From the IMG/VR virus record IMGVR_UViG_3300020179_002092, positions 1-64,000 of that record: DNA of 64,000 nucleotides; one strand, 5' to 3'. A program made the position numbers and the translations under genes. The notes beneath the pieces are model-generated. The model searched no databases. It was not told the origin of the DNA and saw only the letters and a list, made by a program, of their open reading frames with translations. Shown in pieces: positions 23,714 through 30,446 of the stretch (its first letter is position 1; every line of letters begins with the position of its first letter). The DNA is from a virus.

Positions 23714-25516
23714 ATGATAACAATTAAGGAATTACGTTGGAGTAATTGTTTTAGCTATAGTTCAAATAATGTTATCAACTTTGTAAAAGCACCGTTAACA
23801 CAACTAGTTGGTAAAAACGGACACGGTAAAAGTAGTATTGCATTAATATTAGAAGAAGTATTATTTAATAAAAACAGTAAGTCTATTAAAAAGTCTGATA
23901 TTTTAAACAGATATATAAAAGACAAAAATTATATTATTGAATTAGATCTTGAACGTGATGGTAATGATTATACTATAAAATGTACTCGTGGCACGCAACA
24001 AACTGTTAAATTGCTAAAAAATGGCCAAGATATTAGTGCACACACTGCTACACAAACTTATAAAATTATAGAGGATATTATAGGTATTGATCATAAAAGT
24101 TTTTCGCAAATTGTTTATCAGTCAAATGCTAGTAGCCTTGAGTTCTTAACTAGTGCAGATACAGCACGAAAAAAGTTTTTAATAGAAATTTTAAATTTAA
24201 CTAAGTACACTCGTGCAAGTGAAATATTTAAAGAAATTAGTTTAGAGTTAGGTAAAGAAATAGCACAATGTCAAGCCAAAATTACTACTATTAATAATTG
24301 GCTAAACAAGTATGAAAAAAGTGATCTAATTGTTAAAAATTTTTATATAGTAGAAACTTTGGATAATAATTTATCTAAGCAGGTAACAGAATTAGAATTA
24401 GACTTAGCGAATTTAGAAAAGATTAATCGTAAAATAATTAATAATAATGTTTATAAACAACAGTTAAATAATATAGATTTAAATTTATCTAACTCTACTA
24501 GTGTAGATATTGACGATATTAAAAAATTTCAGCAAAAACAAGCTGAGTATATGAAAACTGTTCGAGATGGTGAAACATTTATAAAAAAATTAAATAACTT
24601 ACATGGTGTCTGCCCAACTTGTTTTAGTAAAATTGACAGTGTAAAAACTACTGATTTAATTAATGAACGAAATGAGGAGATAAAAAGTGCTAAATCGGCA
24701 CTAACATCAACTACGACAATTATTAGTAGTTTAGAAGAGCAATATAAATTATATCAACATAATTTACAGCAACAACAAGAATGGGAAAAACTTCATCTAT
24801 TAATTGATAATTCGCTGCCAGAAAAAACATTAATAAAAAATGAACTACAAATTAAATATGATAGCTTAGCTAAAAATTTAAGAGACACTCAGCAACGAAT
24901 AAAATTGGCAGAAGAAAATAATTTAAAGATACAACAGCATAATAGTCGTGTAGAAACTATTAAGCAACAATTGCAAGAGATGAGTGAAGAGTTAGAAGAG
25001 CATAGTTTTCAACTAAGTTTAATGAACGAGCGCATGAGTATACTACAAGTACTTACAAAAACTTTTAGTACTACAGGCCTTGTAGCTTATAAGATAGAAT
25101 GTTTAGTAAAAGACTTAGAAGATATTACTAATAAGTACTTAGTCGACTTAAGTGATGGTAGATTTCAAATTACTTTTAAAGTAAATAGCAGTGATAAACT
25201 AAATGTTATTATTACTGATAATGGCAAAGATATTGATATTAACGCATTAAGTGGCGGAGAACGCGCTCGTGTAAATGTTGCAACACTACTTGCAATTAGA
25301 AAGTTAATGCAAACACTTAGCAGCAGTCGTATTAATTTGCTAATATTAGATGAAACAGTAGAAGCTCTAGATACAGATGGTAAAGAAAAATTAATAGAAG
25401 TGCTATTGAGTGAAGAACATTTAAACACTTTTTTAGTAAGTCACGGTTTTAGCCATCCACTATTAGAAAAAATTAGCATTATAAAGCGTAATAATATATC
25501 TCGTATTGAGGGGTAG
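23714..25516 (+). CDS. SbcC/gp46-like recombination ATPase
   Basis: 600 residues. Walker A is GKNGHGKSS at 33-41. Long coiled-coil arms flank a zinc hook with C300-P-T-C303. The ABC signature LSGGE is at 512-516, followed by Walker B/D-loop LLILDETVEALD and an H-loop in FLVSHGF. The length is short for SbcC but close to T4 gp46. It forms the ATP-driven clamp for the SbcD-like nuclease encoded nine bases upstream. Confidence 0.93.
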   Translation: MITIKELRWSNCFSYSSNNVINFVKAPLTQLVGKNGHGKSSIALILEEVLFNKNSKSIKKSDILNRYIKDKNYIIELDLERDGNDYTIKCTRGTQQTVKLLKNGQDISAHTATQTYKIIEDIIGIDHKSFSQIVYQSNASSLEFLTSADTARKKFLIEILNLTKYTRASEIFKEISLELGKEIAQCQAKITTINNWLNKYEKSDLIVKNFYIVETLDNNLSKQVTELELDLANLEKINRKIINNNVYKQQLNNIDLNLSNSTSVDIDDIKKFQQKQAEYMKTVRDGETFIKKLNNLHGVCPTCFSKIDSVKTTDLINERNEEIKSAKSALTSTTTIISSLEEQYKLYQHNLQQQQEWEKLHLLIDNSLPEKTLIKNELQIKYDSLAKNLRDTQQRIKLAEENNLKIQQHNSRVETIKQQLQEMSEELEEHSFQLSLMNERMSILQVLTKTFSTTGLVAYKIECLVKDLEDITNKYLVDLSDGRFQITFKVNSSDKLNVIITDNGKDIDINALSGGERARVNVATLLAIRKLMQTLSSSRINLLILDETVEALDTDGKEKLIEVLLSEEHLNTFLVSHGFSHPLLEKISIIKRNNISRIEG

Positions 25517-25517
25517 T

Positions 25518-25700
25518 ATGAGTAAAAAGCATCTTGAAAAGATTATGAGTAGACGTCCAAAACGAATAGAAAAAGCCACTAAATTAATAGAAGAAATGGC
25601 ACTATTAGATCAAAAATTACCTCTATATATGGACGCTAGGGGTAATATTGACTGGGATAAGCTAGCTAAACATGTACATGAGGCTATTAGTGGTACATAG
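25518..25700 (+). CDS. Small hypothetical protein (60 aa)
   Basis: A basic small protein starting MSKKHLEKIMSRRPKRIEKA and ending KHVHEAISGT. The ATG at 25518 follows the SbcC stop by one base, with the GAGG site inside the end of that gene. No domain recognised. It marks the end of the phage-like part before the G+C-richer PsiE gene. Confidence 0.62.
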   Translation: MSKKHLEKIMSRRPKRIEKATKLIEEMALLDQKLPLYMDARGNIDWDKLAKHVHEAISGT

Positions 25701-25721
25701 TCGCCAAAAAAGAGCAGACTC

Positions 25722-26147
25722 ATGTTTAAGATCTTAAACAGTCAAGCAGATCAAATTGGTAATATTTTAGTCACGGTGTTTCACAAACTGGCTCTGTTTG
25801 GCATTGGTGCTGCAACAATATGGGCTGCTGGTTATACTTTCTGGGAACTATTTGCCAAGCCTCATGCTACCATCAGCGATCTCTTGTTGCTGTTTATCTA
25901 TCTGGAAATTGGCGCTATGGTGGGTATTTATTTCAACACAAATCACATGCCGGTGCGTTTTCTGTTGTATATTGCAATCACTGCATTGACCAGACACTTG
26001 GTAGAGATGATGAGTCACTCACCGGTTAATGTGTGGCACATGGTGGCCACAGCAGGCTGTGTGTTTGTTGTGGCTATAAGCGTAGTTGTAATTAGATTCG
26101 GCAGTTGGCGATTTACGTCTAGAAACGATAGTGATGATACAGTATAA
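25722..26147 (+). CDS. psiE: PsiE family membrane protein
   Basis: 141 residues with four hydrophobic segments. The diagnostic stretch LLLLFIYLEIGAMVGIYF, then MPVRFLLYIAITALTRHLVE, is the PsiE signature (phosphate-starvation-inducible protein E). It is an inner-membrane protein whose biochemical role is unknown; in E. coli it is induced by phosphate starvation. The gene is visibly richer in G+C than the neighbouring phage genes and has a bacterial look, indicating transfer from the host. It heads a group of host-like genes up to 28260. Confidence 0.88.
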   Translation: MFKILNSQADQIGNILVTVFHKLALFGIGAATIWAAGYTFWELFAKPHATISDLLLLFIYLEIGAMVGIYFNTNHMPVRFLLYIAITALTRHLVEMMSHSPVNVWHMVATAGCVFVVAISVVVIRFGSWRFTSRNDSDDTV

Positions 26148-26285
26148 ACTTTTTTAATTGTGAATATCACATTATTAACATATTAGAATTAAGAAATGAA
26201 GATTAAAAACTATCTATAACTAAATATTAGATAGAATCCTTATCAACAAACTTAAAAAATATATAGGTGTAAATAGGCATATCTC

Positions 26286-27473
26286 ATGAAAATTGCTATT
26301 ATTGGAGCAGGTATAGTAGGAATTACTTCTGCTTACTATCTGGCAAAAGCTGGTTATAAAGTTACTCTTTTTGACAGCGAATCAGGTCCTGCTCAACAGA
26401 GTAGCTATGCAAATGGGGCACAAATCAGTGTTAGCAATAGTGAAGTCTGGAATACTTGGCATAATATATACAAGGGTATAAAATGGTTAGCTAAAAAAGA
26501 TGCACCTCTCTTGATCCGACCCAGTTTGGATTGGGATAAGACACTTTGGCTTCTTAAATTCTTATACTATACAGCTACTAATATCTATGAAAAAAATACT
26601 ATTGCTACTATAAAACTGGGATTGCAGGCCCGTAAACTTTATGAAAAAATTATTGTAGAAGAACAGTTAAAATTTGATCAACGATATGAAGGCATACTGC
26701 ACATTTATAGAAACAAAAATTGGTTTAAACAAGCTAAACAAAGACAAGAGTTATATGTCTGGAACGATTGTGACCATGCGATCTTGACAAATAAAGACGA
26801 TATACTTAAAATAGAACCTAATCTGTTTAAAATTCAAGATATAGTTGGTGCTACTTATACAAAATCTGATTGGACCGGAGATATCTATCAATTCTGTAAT
26901 CATTTATTTAATGTATTAACAACAAAATATTCTATTGAATATGAATTCAATAGGAAAATAAGATTTATGTATGAGTTAAGTACCTATGATAAAATAGTTG
27001 TGGCCAACGGATCTCAAGCTAGACATTTGAGTAGACAAATTGGTGATTGTCATCCCGTATATCCTGTAAAAGGATACAGTATCACTGTTCCTGCACAAGA
27101 CATAAAAAACTATGATGCTATGCCCACAGTAAGTATTTTAGATGATGAAAATAAAATAGTATGCAGTAAACTTGGTGCTAGATTAAGAGTTGCAGGAACT
27201 GCAGAAATTACTGGTGATGATACAACGATAAGATCAGAAAGAATAGAACCTCTTGTAAGATGGGTAAATAAAAATTTTCCTGATATTAATACTGAACGAT
27301 ATGATAGTTGGGCTTGTTTAAGACCTATGACTCCAAATATGTTGCCAATAGTTAAACAAAGTAAATACAATGCTAAAGTATTTTATAATATTGGTCATGG
27401 GCATTTAGGCTGGACATTGAGTACAGCAACAGCAAAAAATTTAACTGAGTTAATGAATAATATTAAAAATTAA
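26286..27473 (+). CDS. DadA-like D-amino acid dehydrogenase
   Basis: 395 residues. The FAD-binding Rossmann motif GAGIVG is at 7-12 (MKIAIIGAGIVGITSAYYLA), followed by SSYANGAQISVS, typical of D-amino acid dehydrogenase small subunits. The C-terminal FAD contacts include WACLRPMTPNMLPIV and GHGHLGWTLSTATAK. The enzyme oxidises D-amino acids such as D-Ala to keto acids and passes electrons to the respiratory chain. It is slightly shorter than bacterial DadA. Codon use here is AT-rich and phage-like, implying an older acquisition than PsiE. A 138-base gap precedes it, with no convincing promoter. Confidence 0.9.
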   Translation: MKIAIIGAGIVGITSAYYLAKAGYKVTLFDSESGPAQQSSYANGAQISVSNSEVWNTWHNIYKGIKWLAKKDAPLLIRPSLDWDKTLWLLKFLYYTATNIYEKNTIATIKLGLQARKLYEKIIVEEQLKFDQRYEGILHIYRNKNWFKQAKQRQELYVWNDCDHAILTNKDDILKIEPNLFKIQDIVGATYTKSDWTGDIYQFCNHLFNVLTTKYSIEYEFNRKIRFMYELSTYDKIVVANGSQARHLSRQIGDCHPVYPVKGYSITVPAQDIKNYDAMPTVSILDDENKIVCSKLGARLRVAGTAEITGDDTTIRSERIEPLVRWVNKNFPDINTERYDSWACLRPMTPNMLPIVKQSKYNAKVFYNIGHGHLGWTLSTATAKNLTELMNNIKN

Positions 27474-27487
27474 GGAAAGAAATTTTA

Positions 27488-27568
27488 ATGAACATCAAAG
27501 ATGTAATCATGTTAGTTGTAATTTGTTCTATTATGTCTGTGACCTTGCTTTATGGAGGCATGCCATAA
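27488..27568 (+). CDS. Tiny membrane peptide (26 aa)
   Basis: MNIKDVIMLVVICSIMSVTL and a short tail form a single hydrophobic helix. The frame is preceded by GGAAAGAAA at a suitable distance, and its stop overlaps the next ATG in a TAATG junction. Single-helix peptides of this size often associate with membrane complexes. No family recognised. Confidence 0.5.
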   Translation: MNIKDVIMLVVICSIMSVTLLYGGMP

Positions 27569-27642
27569 TGGCTAAAAATATCTGTATTTTATTTTACGTT
27601 TCAACAATGATAACAATCTTTTTAATCTTGGTGGGTATTTAA
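27568..27642 (+). CDS. Tiny membrane peptide (24 aa)
   Basis: MAKNICILFYVSTMITIFLI and four further residues: a single transmembrane segment after a short basic start. It is coupled by one-base overlap to the 26-residue peptide gene before it. The next gene starts one base after its stop. Supported by the tight packing; function unknown. Confidence 0.48.
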   Translation: MAKNICILFYVSTMITIFLILVGI

Positions 27643-27643
27643 T

Positions 27644-28009
27644 ATGTTTGGCTTTATAAAATTTTTAATGCTTTTGATAAAAACTTTTTATCATCTATTG
27701 GATCCTAACAAGAATGGTATGAAAGCTGCTCCGGTCAGTGTAAAATACATTGCCAGTATTTTATTGGCCTGTTTTTGGGCACTGGCATTTACTCTATATG
27801 TGGGAGAAATTTGGCTGCTGGGTTATAACCTATTTGGGCACATGGCTATTGTGACCATGGCGTTTGTGACCTGGATTGTGATCAAGACCATTCAAAAACA
27901 ATATCCAGATCGTCCACTAATAGAACACTTGAGACAACCGGATCGTAGTCAGCGTGATTATGAAATGACAGATCAAGAGCGTGTTAAGAAAGCAGGTGGT
28001 GTAGTATGA
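27644..28009 (+). CDS. Host-like membrane protein (121 aa)
   Basis: A basic N-terminal region (FIKFLMLLIKTFYHLLDPN) precedes two membrane segments at about 37-56 (ASILLACFWALAFTLYVGEI) and 63-85 (GHMAIVTMAFVTWIVIKTI), and a charged, hydrophilic C-terminus (DRSQRDYEMTDQERVKK). Base composition is higher in G+C than in flanking phage genes, so it is probably host-derived with PsiE and the DUF3460-like gene. It overlaps the latter by ATGA. Role unknown. Confidence 0.62.
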   Translation: MFGFIKFLMLLIKTFYHLLDPNKNGMKAAPVSVKYIASILLACFWALAFTLYVGEIWLLGYNLFGHMAIVTMAFVTWIVIKTIQKQYPDRPLIEHLRQPDRSQRDYEMTDQERVKKAGGVV

Positions 28010-28260
28010 AATTGTTCAGACCCAAACATCAAACAGGATATGTTTCTGAAATCACAGAATTTATTAACGAATTGAAACAAAAAGATCCTGAACTTGAAGC
28101 CAAACAATTGTATGGACGAAATTTGCTCTGGAACCGTCCTCAGGATTTAAATACCAATGAAGAATTAAATGCAGGGCGTGAAGCACAGAGTTCATATGTA
28201 TATTATTCAATACCGGATGTTAAAAAACCACTCTACAATGTTGACGTAGATAAAAGATAA
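28006..28260 (+). CDS. DUF3460-like protein
   Basis: 84 residues. YVSEITEFINELKQKDPELE, then AKQLYGRNLLWNRPQDLNT and AQSSYVYYSIP follow the DUF3460 pattern (YvSefTqFi.eLk...PelE..Q..GR.llW). To my knowledge this small family is largely confined to Burkholderiales and relatives, and its role is unknown. Here it carries an extra C-terminal tail. It is coupled to the preceding membrane protein. It is one of the better clues to the host group. Confidence 0.72.
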   Translation: MKLFRPKHQTGYVSEITEFINELKQKDPELEAKQLYGRNLLWNRPQDLNTNEELNAGREAQSSYVYYSIPDVKKPLYNVDVDKR

Positions 28261-28267
28261 TTCAAAT

Positions 28268-28558
28268 ATGATATATTTTTGTTGCTCTCTACAAAACCCT
28301 TGGCATAAGAGGTGGGTAGGACACATCCGAACTTGGTCTGGTGCAGTGAGAGGAACCAAGCATAAATTTTGGGAAATACAATTTGGACGTTTTAATTATT
28401 TTTTAAGAACGGAACTCAACATGACCACAAAAGAAGATCATGCTGGTGTAGAATTTGAAGTTGGGTTTTTGAGCTATTTTCTAAATTTTCATGTCTATGA
28501 TCACAGACACTGGAATGACTTTGACAACTGTTTTCATGATGTAAATCATCGTGTCTAA
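28268..28558 (+). CDS. Conserved phage-type hypothetical protein (96 aa)
   Basis: A Trp-, His- and Phe-rich protein starting MIYFCCSLQNPWHKRWVGHI and ending FHVYDHRHWNDFD. A KEDHAGVEFEVGFLSYF segment resembles unknown proteins of large myophage-like genomes. No catalytic residues can be assigned. It marks the return to AT-rich phage sequence after the host-like island. Confidence 0.65.
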   Translation: MIYFCCSLQNPWHKRWVGHIRTWSGAVRGTKHKFWEIQFGRFNYFLRTELNMTTKEDHAGVEFEVGFLSYFLNFHVYDHRHWNDFDNCFHDVNHRV

Positions 28559-28598
28559 AATTATAGTAGGGTAATTTTATGAAAAAAAATTGTGATTA

Positions 28599-29069
28599 AT
28601 GAATGTTATGATAGATAGTCGTCAAAAAGGCGCGCGTACAGAAACACTAGCACGCGATGTTTTACGTAAACATACTGGTTTAAATTGGGAACGAGTGCCT
28701 GGAAGTGGAGCACTTGATCCTAAACATCAACTCAAAGGTGATCTTTACGTGCCTGGTAGTAATAACAAGTTTTGTATAGAGGTAAAAGGTTATGCAGAGG
28801 ATCATATTAACAGTGGACTACTAACGCATAAAACTCCGCAGCTAATAGAATGGTGGCAACAGACTGATCGACAAGCACGTCAAGTAGGTAAACTACCACT
28901 ACTTATATTCAAATATGATCGAAGTAAACTATTTGTAGCTACAGTAGAATACAACCTTGACATGTTAGATAATCGTTGGATCTTATACAGCAATGGTGAA
29001 GATTACGAGTTTTATATTCTATTATTAGAAGATTGGCTTAGTGGATCCACAGTTAAATTTATATCTTGA
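28599..29069 (+). CDS. PD-(D/E)XK nuclease, resolvase-like
   Basis: 156 residues. The order of acidic motifs is RTETLARDVLRKH (Glu on helix 1), PGSGALDPKHQLKGDLYVP (Asp) and FCIEVKGYAE (ExK). This is the PD-(D/E)XK nuclease core as in Hjc/RecU-type Holliday junction resolvases. It could resolve branched DNA made by the SbcCD-like and UvsW-like proteins. A second in-frame ATG at 28608 is also possible. Its stop overlaps the -35 of the next promoter. Confidence 0.75.
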   Translation: MNVMIDSRQKGARTETLARDVLRKHTGLNWERVPGSGALDPKHQLKGDLYVPGSNNKFCIEVKGYAEDHINSGLLTHKTPQLIEWWQQTDRQARQVGKLPLLIFKYDRSKLFVATVEYNLDMLDNRWILYSNGEDYEFYILLLEDWLSGSTVKFIS

Positions 29070-29094
29070 TTTTATGTTTCAACTGTGTTATAAT
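29066..29094 (+). promoter_or_regulatory. Sigma70-type promoter
   Basis: TTGATT at 29066-29071 and TATAAT at 29089-29094 with a 17-bp spacer. The -35 overlaps the stop of the upstream nuclease gene. It drives the exonuclease, dUTPase and ribonucleotide reductase genes. Confidence 0.78.
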
Positions 29095-29119
29095 AATAGA
29101 TTAAACCTTAAAAAACGAT

Positions 29120-29956
29120 ATGAAACCTTTTACACAATTTGAAACAACTGAAAAAGTATTAATGATAGTTGATGCACTTAATCTTGCTTTTCGCTATAAA
29201 CATAGTGGGACTAGAAATTTTGCAGAAGATTATATACGAACAATTGAAAGTCTAAAAAAGAGCTATAAAGCTCAGTGGGTTATCATTGCTGCAGATCAAG
29301 GATCTAGCAGTTATAGAAAAAATATTTATCCATTTTACAAACAAAATCGCAAGGATAAGTATGATCAGCAAACTGATGAAGAGCGTCTAGAATTTGAATT
29401 ATTTTTTGAAGATTTTACTCAAACCTTAGAACTACTTGCTGAACGTTATCCAGTACTACGTTTTCAAGGCGTTGAGGCTGATGATATTGCAGCATACGTT
29501 GTTAGCAAAAAACGACAGTTAAAAGTCAATGAAATATGGTTGATAAGCAGTGATAAAGACTGGGATCTACTAGTTAAACCAGAAGTAAGCAGATTTAGTT
29601 ATGTTACTAGAAAAGAAGTTACTTGGGAAAATTGGAATGATTATTACTCCTTTGAACCTGAACAATATATTTCGATTAAGTGTCTTATGGGTGATAGTGG
29701 TGATAATATTCCTGGTGTTCCTGGTGTAGGACCTAAACGCGCTCAACAACTTGTTGAAGAGTATGGTACTGCCTGGGATATTATTAACAGTATTCCCATA
29801 CAAGGTCGTTATAAATATATTCAAGCAATTAATGACTGTAAAGAACAATTAGAACTTAATTATCAATTAATGGATCTTGTTACTTATTGTAGGGATGCTA
29901 TTAACCCAGAAAATTGTAGTGAAATTAATCAAATATTAGAGTTAACCATTAAATGA
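29120..29956 (+). CDS. 5'-3' exonuclease / flap endonuclease
   Basis: 278 residues. Acidic metal-site motifs are IVDALNLAFRY (D18), FQGVEADDIAAY, and ISSDKDWDLL. The helix-hairpin-helix DNA-binding segment is KCLMGDSGDNIPGVPGVGPK. This is the FEN family represented by T5 D15 and T4 RNase H. It removes RNA primers and flaps, the activity missing from the family A polymerase at 17592. It overlaps the dUTPase gene by four bases. Confidence 0.92.
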   Translation: MKPFTQFETTEKVLMIVDALNLAFRYKHSGTRNFAEDYIRTIESLKKSYKAQWVIIAADQGSSSYRKNIYPFYKQNRKDKYDQQTDEERLEFELFFEDFTQTLELLAERYPVLRFQGVEADDIAAYVVSKKRQLKVNEIWLISSDKDWDLLVKPEVSRFSYVTRKEVTWENWNDYYSFEPEQYISIKCLMGDSGDNIPGVPGVGPKRAQQLVEEYGTAWDIINSIPIQGRYKYIQAINDCKEQLELNYQLMDLVTYCRDAINPENCSEINQILELTIK

Positions 29957-30438
29957 AAAAAAATATAGAATTTTTTAATATTAACAAAACTTATGACCAC
30001 AATTGTGATGTACAGATTAAGCAAATAGTAGAGTGTCGTGTAAATAATGCTGCCTACTTACCAAAACGTGCTAATCCTACAGACGCAGGAGCAGATTTAC
30101 GCAGCACTGAAAAGTGTGATCTCTATCCTGGCGAAACAAAACTCTTAGATAGTGGTGTAGCCATTAAAATTCCACAGGGTTATGGCGGGTTCGTCTTTAA
30201 CAGATCGGGACAAGGCTCAAAGGGAATTATTGTGCTTAACGGCGTAGGCGTTATTGACAGTGATTACCGTGGAAATATAAAAATTGCATTAAAAAATATT
30301 AGTGAAAATAGATATACCATAGAAGTTGGTGATAGAATTGCGCAGCTGGTTATACTACCAGTTATACTTTGCGATTTTGTAGACAGCTGGAATGACACAG
30401 AACGTGGTACCGGAGGGTTTGGTAGCACAGGAAAATAG
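29953..30438 (+). CDS. dut: dUTPase
   Basis: 161 residues with the five conserved motifs of trimeric dUTPases: DAGADLRS (44-51), RSGQGSKG (84-91), GVGVIDSDYRGN (97-108), GDRIAQLV (126-133) and RGTGGFGSTG (151-160). It hydrolyses dUTP to dUMP and pyrophosphate, keeping uracil out of phage DNA and feeding dTMP synthesis. An N-terminal extension of about 25 residues precedes the core. It lies between the exonuclease and the reductase genes in one unit. Confidence 0.96.
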   Translation: MKKNIEFFNINKTYDHNCDVQIKQIVECRVNNAAYLPKRANPTDAGADLRSTEKCDLYPGETKLLDSGVAIKIPQGYGGFVFNRSGQGSKGIIVLNGVGVIDSDYRGNIKIALKNISENRYTIEVGDRIAQLVILPVILCDFVDSWNDTERGTGGFGSTGK

Positions 30439-30446
30439 GAGAAATT

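Noticed and set aside
26148-26285. Promoter in the gap before the DadA-like gene
   Set aside because: TTGTGA with a 17-bp spacer to TATTAG is possible but weak compared with the other promoters; the gap also holds a CTATCTA/TAGATAG hairpin with no clear role.
28579-28599. Six-codon frame (MKKNCD) before the nuclease gene
   Set aside because: Too short to judge; no attenuator-type pairing is visible around it.
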